Shown: positions 24,621-37,315, counted from the stretch's first letter. The stretch is DNA of 64,000 bases from Liolophura sinensis (GCF_032854445.1 NC_088300.1:46245682-46309681); one strand, 5' to 3'. The notes: generated by a model not told the origin, from the sequence alone. Made by a program: numbers and translations.

Positions 24621-25586
24621 AGTTCCCGCCTACATACCCCACACTGGTACAGTTATAGCTGTGTGAAACTCTGTGCCCACTGATCACTATTCTCGGTCAT
24701 CCTTGTACAGAGTAGGGTATTAATTACCTAAATTTACCTGGCGTCAATTAATACTTACTAATAATAAAAATGCTCCTCGAGTTTGAAAGAAATTTCATCG
24801 TCAGTCGGGGGAAAAAATGACACACAAGCATGGCGTATAATTAAATTTATAGCCTATCCTCTCCTATAACCCATATATTAAGACGACTTAACTCTGCAAA
24901 TATTTTCTGTTTCCGTCAACGGAAGTCTGGGAATATTACATACATATTGACATAGCATTTCCAGTCTGCAGGTAGTGTCATCTTTTCCGGTCATCACTTG
25001 ACACACCAATCGAGAAATTATTATAATGTCGGAATACTGAACCATATTACCTCACGATAACAGTTTTACAACAACAGTGAGGATACAAATATATATGTCG
25101 TTTCTTTTACAACGGCTCAGTAAATAAACAAAACATTATATATAAACAAAACATCAAGTAAACAAGATATTAAATAAATAAATAAATAGCAACCCAAACA
25201 TAATGCCATAAGCGTATGAATGAGAAACTTTTCCTCCAAAGGGTGTTCAAAAATATTCCCTAAGACGTTGGATGAACAATTGTTCAGATATAGGTGCATG
25301 TAATAGTCCTTTGGTTACATTACTTCGACGACATTATTTGATACGGAGCCATGTTTAAAAGACACGGGTGTCATACAACGCGTGTTGGTCACATGTTGTG
25401 AAATAAGTAAATTTAAACTTGATTGCGACAGGCCAACGTTAGTACTAAGTTTATTGCTGACGATTGTTCCCATTTGAAACCTGGCCGTTATGATATACAT
25501 GCGTGAAATTGTTCCAGGCTGTCAATCACATGCGCTTTATGAATGAAGTAGGTATATTTATAGGTTGCCCAGCCCACTTTATGGCA

Positions 25587-25594
25587 TGATGTCA
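25587..25594 (+). promoter_or_regulatory. CRE/AP-1-like site upstream of the plus-strand MKP
   Basis: TGATGTCA lies about 430 bases upstream of the start codon. Vertebrate immediate-early MKP genes are known to use CREB/AP-1 sites; the function here is inferred from a single 8-base match and is weak. Confidence 0.25.
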
Positions 25595-25880
25595 ACAAAC
25601 CGTCTCACTGCGCGGATTAATATATAAACGCTGGCTACAGTTATTGATTTTCTCCGTATTTGATTAAATACTTTATTGATACAAAATATGAACATCTCAA
25701 TTATGGTGATTATTTTCTCTGTAGTGTGTGTATGGATGGTAGATTTAGGACGATAATCGCATACACCTGTGGATCTACTTTGTGGGTAACGATATACGGG
25801 TGTGAAACGGCCCATTCATTATACTGCCGGAATGAGGTCAGGGCTGCGGATGTGATAGGTATCCGAGTTGTAGGCTGGCG

Positions 25881-25887
25881 TATAAAA
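25881..25887 (+). promoter_or_regulatory. TATA box candidate of the plus-strand MKP
   Basis: TATAAAA lies 132 bases upstream of the MKP ATG, which would give a 5' UTR of roughly 100 bases. A second candidate, TATATAAA, is at about 25620. Confidence 0.45.
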
Positions 25888-26018
25888 CCTCTAGCGGGTC
25901 ACTCCTCTAGGTTTACTATCCCTTTTACGCTAGGCTCTCTCGGTTCGCGCGCTATACAACCCGTAGGATTGTCTAATGAATGTGTAGCGTTGAGTGAGTG
26001 TACAGAAATTTATCCAAA

Positions 26019-26382
26019 ATGGAGCGCTATTGTGGACTATCCGTGGAACAGTTGTACGGACTATTGGAGCCAAAAGAGGCCGTCCTCGTGTTAGACTGTC
26101 GGCCGTTTATGGCTTACAACACTGGCCATGTCCTCACAGCCTCGAATGTCCACTGTCCTCCCATACTGAAGAGGCGGTCCGGTGGTTTTGTGTCATTGGA
26201 GAACATTATACCATGCGAGAAAAAACGTCAACAGTTGCTTGCTGGACACTATGCGTATGTTGTGATGTACGACAAGGACTCGGTAGAACTGTCCAAGTCC
26301 TCTGCGCCAGACTCCAACCTTTTCTCTGTGATGAAGAGTTTCCACCAACAAGTACAGCAGGGAAACGTCTACTATTTGAAGG
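26019..26382 (+). CDS. Plus-strand MKP exon 1
   Basis: 364 bases, 121 codons plus one; donor GTGAGT at 26383. It encodes most of the rhodanese/kinase-docking domain. The upstream context TCCAAAATGG is acceptable for initiation. Confidence 0.95.
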
Positions 26383-26434
26383 GTGAGTACGGCACAAAAT
26401 TGTAAAACATCAAATGCGAATGATTTTATGTAGG

Positions 26435-26499
<65 letters not shown>

Positions 26500-29400
26500 A
26501 TGTAATTGAACTTCAGTGTGAATGTATACATATGAATCAGGTGTGTGTAACAGTGCTTTGATTTTTTTGTTCACCACATAAGCCTATATTTGGCACTATT
26601 CATCCATCTTCATATCTCATAGTTCTATTACCTCTCCGCACGTGAAAAACAAAATCATTCATTCGTGACAAACACCTCCATGTTTTCACAAATGCAGCAT
26701 TAGCTTTAACTTTATCTCACATATATAAGCAGTAAAATAAACGTTTCTACCACCAGATGATTATATATGTAGGTACCTTAATGCTACACTAAGCACTTTT
26801 TATGTAACTGTAATGGTCCTTAAAAGTATCTTTAGTTTATCAAATACATGTACAAAGCCATGTGGGAAAATCAGAGGGGAATCGGAGGAGAAAAACGATG
26901 TTACAAGAATATCACTGATCTGACAGTGTCATTAAGTTCATTTTGCAGAAGATACTCTTTTTTTAGTAGGGCAATTTACTGGTCTTTGAGCCAGTCCCAT
27001 GTATCATGGCATTCTGATGGACTGGCACTTGAATGAACGTGACGTCATTGTCGCCTACATGAAGTGACAATCATGCCTAGCTGCCAGGCCGATCTACTCC
27101 CGTCTACACGTAAAATATACCCTATGGCGAGCCGGTAACTCACACGTACGCTTTACGATGACTCCGTCCCACAGGTTTATTTATCAGTCTCTCAATGATT
27201 AACAAGCAGTAGAAATGTACATTTGAAAGAGAAAAAAATGTTCCTTGTTTTATATGGGAAAAAACAATCACGCGATTTATATAAACTGAAAGCAGATGAC
27301 CAATTTACAATGTATATACGTCAGTTGTATGGGTAATGGTATTGCTGTTGGTGTCATTTACGACTACGTGAAAAAAAAAATTGTGCAATTTATACATGTA
27401 GTCAGTTAGTTCCAATCTGAACTATATAATATATAAACGTTAATTGTTACTGTTAAAAATTGACCATTTTGCATTTTTTAAAAGTGATACTCAGCAATAA
27501 TAATCGATCGGTTCACACTCTTTAACACAAGTTGTTCGATTTTGGTATCCGGATATTGATTTTATGACTACCTGGTGAAATGTGTGCCCGTTCTATCTGC
27601 CGGGGTCATGTACTGACCCCTTCGTACTGAGGCCACTGACCGTTAGGATGTTCGGTTTGCTTGTCCAGTCTTACTGACCTCGCCTAGATGGAAAAAAAAA
27701 CCCCCACACACACACACACACACAAAACCAAAAAAAACCCACCGATAACAAAATTGAAGCGTGCAGTGATCAGCAGGATGCGCCTGACGCATTTGAACTC
27801 CTTACGTCTACGTCTCAACACGAGACGTCCATCTAACCCTCTGGTCACAGCGTGCAAAGCCTCTTTACAGTTCCTAGCTTAGTCGTAAGAATAGAATCAA
27901 TGTCACACTTAACTTACACAAAGCCCTCACACAGCGCAATCCTTGAGTAATATTATTGGTTGACGACCCTTGACATGTAGTTGAACTTTAGTTGTATGTT
28001 ACTATTTCAGTATAACAAGGAACTGGTAATAATTAATTGGATAATTGAACTGGATGACAGTGAGTCATGTAGAAGTTACATAGGCGCACACAAACTTGAT
28101 CAAATAAGTTTTGAACTATATTAATGGTGTGAGGATTTGCATGGCCTTTTCTAAACGTGTCAGTGAAGCTTCCGTCCACACTCGCAAGCAAAGCTCGTGC
28201 ACTGTACTGGGTTTGTACGCGTGAGGGTGAGGAACGTGGATATATTAGCCACTTCCGACTGGGCGCTAGTGATTATACAGGGTTGAATAGACGCATTATG
28301 AAACACCGGAAACTGGCAGATCCGCTCAGCAAATGTCAGGCCTGTGTTTACACATTAGATTTCTCTGCTGACCATCATTATACACCGTATTTCCGAGCCG
28401 GGCAGTATCTGATAAGTACCCCTCCCCCCGCCCCTTTCCTTCCACATCCTTCCACTACCCGCACATATACAATGGGCACACACACTGATGGCCTCGTGGG
28501 GTCTAAATACTATAGCCCAATCCGTGTCACCCTTCCTTACGCTCGCATCCGTTGTCTTCTATATAAAAACACATCGTTGATTTCATCAGGTTCAAACAGC
28601 AGCAGGCCGAGCGGTCGTGTCCCCCAAGCTTACAACTAATCCCATCTCACCACTCACGTGGCGCGGACGTCTTAGAAAACCACGTCTTTAATTCTGTCTA
28701 ACCGGATAAGTACCGCGTAATGTTAATCTTCCCTCATCACGTTCACTACCACGCTCCGGTTTTTTGCTCACCTTATCCCATAGCTGTATAGTCGATTAAA
28801 AGTTTTTTCTTCGTTTTTACCGTTATTACTGCGCCTTGTTAAAAATCTGCAAACCCACAATTGTGTTCACTATGCCATCGTTTTCAAAAAGGCCCAGTGT
28901 TCACAAGTAAACTACAGGAAGACCATAATTAAGAGCGTACAGTTTATGTCCTGCTTTAGTTGGATGCATCGTTAGGATTAAAAGTCAAAAGGGTATGTGT
29001 AGCCGGAAACGGAAACTGCGTGGCCAGGGCCGTTATCTCTCCCTTCTCAGACAATATATACCGACATAAATGAAATTAGAAAAAAAAAACACAGGAGATA
29101 ATCGGGCGGATGTGAAGTTTGCCTGTGGTGATGTGTGATAGACGACTGACAATGTGTATCCCGGAAAAGCTAGCGTCACATTTAGCCCTCATGTCTTTAG
29201 TCTCAGTTGAATTTATTTGTTACCTTATATGTCTTAATCTGCTTGACGGGGTTTTTGTATAACGTAAACAGTATATGTACAAGATTATCGCCCGCGGCTA
29301 CTTTCGCCCCGCAGTGTGTGAGTTTGAGCAACAAGCCTGCCCTTATACATGTACGAATCAGGGTGACCCAGTGACTTGAGGGGTAGGGAATCATAAGATC

Positions 29401-32400
29401 AGTGTAGATGTCATATACACGAGGTTAATCACACCTGTATGGTCTTAAGATCGTCAACAAACATAATGATATACAGATATATAGGGATATGTTCTACCGA
29501 AGATTTCATACATTCAGTACAATGCATATTATAGATTGCCTTTGGCTTAATGATATGTAGCTGCATGTAGAGAAATATTCAACCGTGGAAGTGATTCAGC
29601 TATACATACGTAAAGTTCATACAACACAATACAGTACACATTGTAAATCTGTTACCTAACGTAATGATGATGGATAGTGATACATGTATATATAAATGTG
29701 TATGTAGTGACATGTAGCAGTATGTAGTGGTACATATACATAATATATATGCTATATACTTAGATTTCATACATTAAACACAATTCAGCTGTCAATATAG
29801 ACTAAAGACTACGCAAACATGGAATGAATCTAACGTCAAGAGATTGTTGAATTTTTGGTTCCCTGAATAGACAAGGGCGTTAAACAAATCTGACTGGAGT
29901 CAAGAAAGTAAAATTCTTAAATGCGATGTGAAACATGCACGAACCACATTGTTGATTGTGAGCGTTCGTAACCTTTCATTAGTATATCACGTTCAAATAC
30001 ACGATGGCATGTTCAAAACAATACATTATCCACTTGCAAATACTGTTTTATGAGTCATGTAGATATATTGATGTTATTTATTATCAAGTTTGTGACCCAC
30101 CTTTCACCTCTTTGAACATCCTTATCTTCACTTTCAGGTGGATATAAGGCATTCCTCGAGAGATACCCCCACCTGTGTGTCAATCAAAGCGCTTCAGTGG
30201 GCGGTCAGTTGTGGAAAGAGGGCGACCTGGGGAACACCATGGTAACAACTACTGCGCTTGTAGTGAAGACCGAGGTTAGTATAGATAACTGTAATTGCTC
30301 TCCCGCTATATAGGTTTTAATCAGATACATGTATATATGTACTGCAGAGTCTGATATTGAGCTGTAACAGTGGATAATTGAACGACACGGGCGTGCGCGG
30401 TGTTGTGTGGCTTTGCTGTGTTTGCATTTTCCACCGTCTGAAATTGCTCGAGTATGTGCTCTATTATTGGGAGTATCATTGCATCCCGCAAAACGCCCAC
30501 CATTTTTGGATCTCGTTTGTCCCCATGTGGGATTAAGTGAGATTTAGATTCTCTTCATATCTAAATTACACGAATATTTAATATTTGGCTAAGGCATTGA
30601 TCAGGTCTAATATGCTGGACGCGATTGTCTTGTGACATTGTTAGACACAAACTTTTGTCGTGGGTAGCTTCTCAGAATCCTCTTAGGCCTAAAGAGTGAC
30701 ATGTATAGGGATCACATTGTTCAATAGTGCATGTATTAAAGTGTTCATAAAACTAAACAGCATTAGACCTGGTCCGGCTCATAATCATAACTACATGTAT
30801 ATTGATGTTTACGCTTAATGGCCAAACAACATCAACTAGTCTACGTGAAGCTTTGTTAAACACTCAACAGATCCCATGAAATATTTAAGCATATTTCATC
30901 GAGCCGTTACAGGTATAAGACCTTATTTCATGACCGTGTTAATACACCGGGTAATTGGGTGCATATGAAGCATACTGAGGGTTTGTATCTTTTAACACCA
31001 TAGACCTGTGCGTTGATACCTGCATGGTTTTACTGATGAGATAACTTTGCTGGCAGCACGTGAGAGCGAGACAGCAGGCGTGGGCGGACAGGAACGCCCA
31101 TTACGGAATAAATCTTTGAACGAAATCCGATATTTCCGGGTATTCATCTTCATAAAGCTCGCGAATACGTCATTAGGTCGTGAATACATGAAGCTCGTGT
31201 ATGAAATAAATGCCTGTCGGGAAGCGAAGTAAAACTGCAGGCCCGAGCACAGATAAGGAGTCCACATTTTATCAGAAGATCCCTCAGTCTATACCTCACC
31301 TGCTCCAAATTACACATAGCCTGTATAGCACCTGATACACACGCATTCAGGGATCCCAGTATACATTTTCTCATCATTACATTTCGATGAAACATTCCAG
31401 CGTTATGTCACATTTGGCATACATTTGAATGATAGACGACTTGCGGCAAATGTCATCATTGCGGTCCATGTGCAACGCACATTAAAACGAATAAATGTCA
31501 AAGATCAGTTTCATACGGCTATGCTGTTGAGGTTGTATGATTAGGTTTAATTCTACCATACTTATGAGTTATTCATTATTTTTTTTTATTTGAAATCGTT
31601 ACAACTTTTTTTGGTGTATAAAACATTTGCATTAGTTTTGTCATTAGGTCATAGATACATTGCACCAATTGGGAACAGTTCTTGACCTATTGTGGTTCTT
31701 AATCGCTTTTAAAGGATACTAGTATGGCACGAAAGGAATTGTAGGCTAACATTTAGAAGGCTTGTATTGGTAACGCGGTGTTGCATCTTTAATAACTCAA
31801 CGTACACTTTTCGCATTAGAATCTGTAATATATAGCCAGGAAATGCAATTACAAAACAACGAGAATACTGTTACATTATTTTAACGCTTGATTGTTCTTG
31901 ACAATAATTCAGAATTGGGAATACGCAGTCCTATTTGACTCCACCTTCGCGTCGAAAGCTGTCCCCAACTATCAAAGCAAAGGTGGAGTCATTATAAGAT
32001 TGAGGAAACCACAAGTTTGTCTGTATAACTACACGTACTGGACAACTAAACGTACTGGATACCTTGTTCACCTTGGTTTGGTTTGATGGGTTTCAGGACG
32101 CTCCGGTGGAGATCTTACCGCATCTGTACCTCGGGGACTGTGCTCACGCAGGAAACAAGGAAATCCTGGACAGACTGGGCATCACTGCTCTTCTCAATGT
32201 CTCCAAAAAATGCAAAAACTATTTTTCACAAGATTTTCTGTACAAAACGATCCCAGTTGACGACAACAGCTTTGCTGACCTCGCCTGCTGGTTCTATGAA
32301 GCCATAGATTTTATTGGTAAGTATATCTGGGTATAATTTCCGTGTACATTTATTTGATTGTTGTTTTACGCCGTACGCAAGAATATTTCACTTATTATGG

Positions 32401-33643
32401 AATTATGGTGGGAGGACACCGAACAGAGCCCGGGCGAAATCCAAGACCACCCGCAGGTTTCTGACAAACGTTCCCACCTAGGACCGGAAATGAAGCCTCA
32501 CCTTATTGGTGAGAGGCTTCTGGGTTATTGCGCTGCGCTGGAGTGCTAACTTCCACGGCCACGACGGCCCCATTTTAGTGTATAAACAGTGTGATATATT
32601 TATTTCGAAAAAATGCTTATTGTTGAAAAGACAGAATTTACTTGTGTAGGAAAACATCTCAAATGTAGATAGCATTGTGTGCATGTTAGTGGTATATCTT
32701 AGCGTGTAGTTGTCACCAAAACACAAATCTGTAGTATAAAGTTTGTTAAATATTGTCATTAGTTGAACAAGTCGCGCGTATTAATGAGTATGGCGTCTAA
32801 AATGCTAATGAAGTCAGATACATAGACAAATCTATGTCCAGTTAAATTTCTTTGGCTTTTGACCGCTTGAAATCCCAATTAATAATACTCGGTATATGGG
32901 AGTAAAGATGTCATTTGACGATTACGTGGGAATAAGAAAGGATTGACAAGGGCATTTATATTTGTATATGGTCAGTAACTGGATTCCTGTCGGTATCATG
33001 GTACCATTAGGTCAAGAGAAGACAGGATACAAATGTATCAAAGTTTCATACAACACTACCTCGATGCCTTACAGGCATCGGTAATATGTGTCAAAACAGT
33101 AAAGCTATAGGCCTGCCAGTTCCAGACTGATGACGCAAATCTTGTCAGTTGTGGGATTGATGTATGTGTTTTTCCACCCTGTTGATATTTCTTATGTTGA
33201 TGTGTAATGCATTCATATTTCACACCTTGTTTTTCCTCTTTACAGAACTGGTGCGTCAGAATGAAGGTCGTGTCCTGTTACATTGTAAAGCGGGTATTAG
33301 CCGCTCGGCCACCATCTGCCTCGCCTATTTGATGTTTACCAAGGGTTACAGTCTGGAGGAAGCTTACCAGTACGTCCATAGCAGACGCAGTGTCATTTCT
33401 CCTAACCTCAACTTCATGAGACAGCTTGACGAGTTCGAGAAGGAGCTTCTGACTTCCCGAACAACCGTCTTGGCGTCTACCTTGTCGGCGGCCTCCACCG
33501 GGGTGACCAAAACGTTTACCTGGCCTTTGCCCTCGGTGACAATAGGTCAGGGCCGTGCCACGGAGTACTTGGAGTATAACTATGACTATTCACCTTTAAG
33601 CTCCCCTACCCTGATTGTCAGTTCATTGCTGACCCCCAGCTAA
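26019..33643 (+). CDS. MAP kinase phosphatase, DUSP1/2/4/5 type, complete (372 residues)
   Basis: Seen: four coding exons, 26019-26382, 30138-30274, 32097-32316 and 33246-33643, joined by GT/AG introns of phase 1, 0 and 1, total 1,119 bases. Residues 1-125 form a rhodanese-like domain with VLDCRPF (24-30) and a KRR docking patch (51-53). Residues 171-310 form the phosphatase: VEILPHLYLG, general-acid region IPVDDN (likely Asp223), P-loop HCKAGISRS (Cys254, Arg260), the MKP signature AYLM, and SVISPN. Known: nuclear MKPs dephosphorylate Thr and Tyr of ERK, JNK or p38; length and four-exon layout fit DUSP1/2/4/5 rather than DUSP6/7/9. The C-tail holds three Ser/Thr-Pro sites (356, 360, 370), possible MAPK targets. 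ATG chosen at MERYCGLS, where the paralogue also starts its domain. Which vertebrate paralogue is closest cannot be said. Confidence 0.95.
26383..30137 (+). other. Intron 1 of the plus-strand MKP
   Basis: 3,755 bases, GTGAGT to TTTCAG. Apart from the (TA)n tract and a CA-rich stretch near 27705 nothing is recognisable. An open frame at 28157-28639 has no early ATG and no domain and is not called. Confidence 0.8.
26437..26494. repeat. (TA)n microsatellite in MKP intron 1
   Basis: 58 bases of TA alternation starting 54 bases after the exon 1 donor, mirroring the tract in the divergent paralogue. Confidence 0.95.
30138..30274 (+). CDS. Plus-strand MKP exon 2 (inter-domain linker)
   Basis: 137 bases between CTTTCAG and GTTAGT. 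It encodes GGYKAFLERYPHLC, the end of the rhodanese domain, and the start of the linker (GGQLWKEGDLGNTMV). Its phase fits exons 1 and 3, and it aligns with the partial exon at 1-65. Confidence 0.9.
32097..32316 (+). CDS. Plus-strand MKP exon 3 (phosphatase domain, N-terminal half)
   Basis: 220 bases between TTTCAG and GTAAGT. It encodes PVEILPHLYLGDC, LGITALLNVS, and IPVDDN with the likely general acid Asp223. Confidence 0.95.
32317..33245 (+). other. Intron 3 of the plus-strand MKP
   Basis: 929 bases, GTAAGT to TTTACAG. It hosts a near full-length antisense SINE-1 at 32348. Confidence 0.85.
32348..32571 (-). repeat. SINE-1, near full length, inside MKP intron 3
   Basis: It lies opposite to the gene. 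Tail TTTATTTGATTGTTGTTTTA, core ATTATGGTGGGAGGACACC, and a decayed tRNA-like end (GTGAGAGGCTTCTGGGTTAT, TTCCACGGCCACGACGGCC). It starts only 32 bases after the exon 3 donor. Confidence 0.85.
33246..33643 (+). CDS. Plus-strand MKP exon 4 (catalytic P-loop and C-tail)
   Basis: 398 bases from the TTTACAG acceptor to TAA. It encodes RVLLHCKAGISRSATICLAY with the catalytic Cys254, then LMFTKGYSLEEAYQYV and SVISPNLNFMRQLDEFE. The C-tail is 60 or so residues, rich in Ser/Thr. Confidence 0.97.
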
Positions 33644-33832
33644 CCTCACCCACGTACCGCAAGGCTCGATCGGGCCTGTGGTTATTTTCCCAAGGTGCTA
33701 CACGTCATATCAACAACGTTGACTGGCCAGAAAGGTCGAGTTTCCGTTTCCGGATGTAAGTGTTTTACCTGCAACGGACGCAGTCAGTCAACTTTTCATG
33801 GTGTGCTATCTGTGATACATATAATTCTCCCA

Positions 33833-33838
33833 AATAAA
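33833..33838 (+). terminator. Polyadenylation signal of the plus-strand MKP
   Basis: AATAAA 190 bases after the stop codon; the first canonical signal in this position. Confidence 0.6.
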
Positions 33839-36279
33839 GAACTGAGGTTACTTGTTTTCCAACAAGCTCAACAAGCCAATTCGTAAAAAAACAATTGACA
33901 CAAGTGCCAGTGCGTTTGAGAAAAATATTCTGTTTATTCTAAGAATTCCCTACCGTAACGTTCTTTAACTGATGAATTCAGCCATGTTTTGTTATTTTTC
34001 TTTGTTTGTTATGCTATTGTTCTTGCATGCCTACAGTTTAATTTTGATCATCTGTGAAGTCATGCTTGCCCTTGGCCTCTGGAGCTGAAAGGGCGTCAAT
34101 AGTATTAATCGTCAATCATATCTGTCAGTTTAATTAAGTAATGAATGTTTCAGTCAGTGATAATCTTTTCATTAATACTTTCTATTTAAGAATCATTTAG
34201 ACATAACAGTTAATTACGTTTTGTATTCTCTAAATTCTGCTTAACATTCCAACTAGGGGGGAAAATATATATGTATGACTATCATACCTAGACACAGAAA
34301 TGTACCGCTTTTACTTATATGGTGATGGACGTCCATCAGCATGTCAGTATATATTGGACATTACTGCATCAAGCCTATACCTGCCCTGCGGTTTGTATTC
34401 TGGGCTCTGGCCAAATACTCCATATGCCAGCGAGTGGGCTTAAGCCTTCATTCTGGTTTTTCCGTACAGGAGAACTGGAAGGTACAGTGACCGAGTGAAT
34501 CTTGTTGGTGGGATCCACTATGTGGGACTCGGCATCGCTGAGATCAATAGGAGGAGGGGGCGTCTTTGGAGGCTGGGAGCGAGCTAGGCTGTGTTAAGAC
34601 AGTCCGCCCACGCTCTCGCGTCTAGCCCTTACCACAGAGGACCGCCTGTATTAATGATGTATAAGGTCGCTGAAGTATTCAGGCCTCTCTGTTAGATGTG
34701 AAGGAGTGAAGCTGTCTTAAGCTCGTTCAAATCGCTCCGTCATTAGGGTTCTGTAGTGTGGGGCGTGTCACTCGATGACGCCACCGCGTCTTGCTTCAAC
34801 CAGGTTAATCAAAGGCTCAACTAATCTCAGATTTTGTCAGCTATCTACTCGCACATCCCAGCAGACGCGATCTCATCATCTGTTCTTAGCCCTCCTGAGC
34901 GAAAAATGGCCATGACATATTTTTGATCATCCCAAATGTTGTGAACCTCCTTCGTTTAACTGTTTTATTCTGCTGAGGTTCATTGCCTCGATGACCAACC
35001 ATAGGCTGCCGATCCTTTTTTGTTTTACTCATTACTATTCTCACATCATACTCGAAATTAACGAATTTATCAGTCAGTATTTAACAGGGTATGTATTCAG
35101 AATTATTGACTCAGGTAAGGTCGCAAAGTACGGCAAGATTCTTGTCTCGCATCACTCGTATTAGGCGTTTGATGTGTCTTAGATCCACCATGTTGCCATC
35201 ATGGAATCCCACTGAGTTTTCGGCACTGTCGTGCGTCATTTAACAATGGTCATCTCTTTGAGACCCGTCTGTCAGTGGTGGACAACCTATCCGTGTTGGT
35301 AGTAACCCGACATTAGAAGCCATATATTGTTCGAAAAGAGGCCATACACTTCCGGTGATTGGTTGTACGTCGGGATTTATTGTTGACTGACGTCACGGTG
35401 GCTACACCACGAGGAGATAACGCTTATATACATTCCACAGGTGTGCGTTTAGAGAGTATCCGGAGTTAACAATGAGGTATCCTGTGTACTATATCAGCAT
35501 GGTTAGAGCTAAAGTGACACCTAAACATCAGCAATAAACACGCCTTATCATATCGTAGCCACTCAGTATTATATATATCCGATCTCATCGGATTCACTCC
35601 ATCTATTAAAGCCCTTTGCATACAAATACTTTATTGTCTAACGTTATGTGCACAGACTTTTGCTATAAAAAGTCGACCAAAGGTGTAAACTTGGATTAAG
35701 TATCATAACATGGTGACATGGTTGATCAAAGATGTAAACTTTCATTACACATGTATATCGTGATACAATGTCGACCTCTCGGGTGTACTGTCGTTATGTG
35801 TCCCAAATTAAAAAAGTGTAAACTCTCATCCTGTATCACTGATATGAATAAATATACTATTGTAGATACAAAAATGGTTGTGAAGAGTTACCTGCTGATT
35901 GTTTTTGTAATAAGAGGCCACTTTGAACTGTTAAAACGTTTGTCAGACTGTCAAGGACATTCTTAAGGTCACATTACCTATGTAAATGGCTGGCAGCCAA
36001 AGGTGTGTGTCGACCAATTTGGATAATGCAGTGTACGTGCTCAAAGTAAGATCAACTCAACTTGGCTGCATTTTCATTTTGTTTTAATATATCAGCATAA
36101 AGCTGTACTCCTTAAGTTAGGAAGGTTTTGATCCACAATGTATTATGTATTAATTACTGTGTAATTATGTATGATTTACTGTATTTGGAAGTTTTGGGAA
36201 GACATTTTTGTTAGAGACTATAGATACTGAATACATGACATGCACATGTCACATATAACAGTTGAAAGAAATCATATTC

Positions 36280-36549
36280 ATTTATTTATTTAGCTGATTG
36301 GTCTTTTACGCCGTACTCAAGAATATTTTACTTATACGGCGGCGGCCAGCATTATGGTGGGAGGAAACCGGGCAGGGCTCGATGGAAACCCACGACCATC
36401 CACATGTTGCTGGCAGACCTTCCCATGTACGGCCGAAGAGGAAGCAAGCATGAGTTGAACTTGAACTCACAGCGACCGCATTGGTGAGAGGCTTCTGGGA
36501 ATCCATTACGCTGCTCTAGCGCCCTAACCAACTGAGCCACGGAGGCCCC
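36280..36549 (-). repeat. SINE-1, full-length reference copy
   Basis: On the minus strand: tRNA-like head GGCCTCCGTGGCTCAGTTGG (A box TGGCTCAGTTGG), B-box-like GAGTTCAAGTTC, GGAAGGTCTGCCAGCAACAT, conserved core GGTTTCCTCCCACCATAATG, then GAGTACGGCGTAAAAGACCA and an AAATAAATAAATG tail, about 270 bases in all. Known: tRNA-headed SINEs with a conserved central core are widespread in molluscs (MetaSINE-type); assignment to that superfamily is from memory and not checked. Confidence 0.9.
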
Positions 36550-37223
36550 GAAATAATATTAAGGAATGATAATAAATCATTTTGTATTTGATTCTTATGT
36601 TGATGTGTCTCAGAAAAGGTCTTCTCTTTTGTTGAAGGCCTTGCACCATCTTGTCTGATATTTTGGATTGACTGATTGATTATTTGATTCCCAGAGACGG
36701 GAGGCAAAGATGATACACTGACAAGAAACTCTCTTGAAATTGTTTCCGGTGCATGTGTTTGTGGTATAGATAGATGTAAGTTTGTCCACATGTGTCCTCC
36801 ATTACTGGCTTACCTGCGCGAACGTGTTTCTCCTCCCACACGCATGCAGCCCACGGGGGCTCGGGAGATGTGTGCTCTCTCAGGATACTGTGCTTCCGGT
36901 GTAACACAAGGTCTGAATGTCCATCTATTTCTAGATGGTCGTATATAAAAACACACACAAGTATGGTAGCGAAATCAGAGAAGTTACTGTAACCATATAA
37001 CGCGAAGGTCTAAGGTTTGTGAGGATGCACCTCATTTGAATATCTTGTCTGAATATCGTGGTAACCGTCTTACAAAACATATTTATTTATTCGCTTATTT
37101 CGTTGTGAAATTACATCATATCCTTGATCGTGCGTGTAGACATTACAACACTAAGTAAAAAGGAATATGAATTTATGGTTCATCACATCTTGTATAGAAA
37201 GGATTTTGACGTCAATCGTTTCC

Positions 37224-37226
<3 letters not shown>

Positions 37227-37313
<87 letters not shown>
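37227..37313. repeat. (TA)n microsatellite, longest in window
   Basis: 87 bases of TA alternation. Confidence 0.95.

Positions 37314-37315
<2 letters not shown>

Larger units (their letters stand above)
2293..26018. other. Intergenic region between the divergent MKP genes
   Basis: 23.7 kb with no recognisable protein-coding gene. It holds SINE copies, two MITE-like pairs or members, tandem arrays and microsatellites, listed separately. Open frames of 60-175 codons occur but none shows a known domain, splice structure or coding character. The stretches 2300-3180, 3560-4320, 7000-7600, 8000-10160, 11480-12900, 17210-19220 and 22110-23880 show nothing further that I can name. Confidence 0.6.

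Noticed and set aside
25660-26094. 144-codon open frame overlapping the MKP start
   Set aside because: It covers the TATA box, leader and exon 1 in another frame; exon 1 of the MKP explains the coding signal.
28157-28639. 160-codon open frame in MKP intron 1
   Set aside because: It opens on a GTG, has no early ATG, no recognised domain, and lies inside a well-supported intron.
34330-35420. Possible old transposon or LTR-like block
   Set aside because: No terminal repeats, primer site or coding remnant could be recognised.
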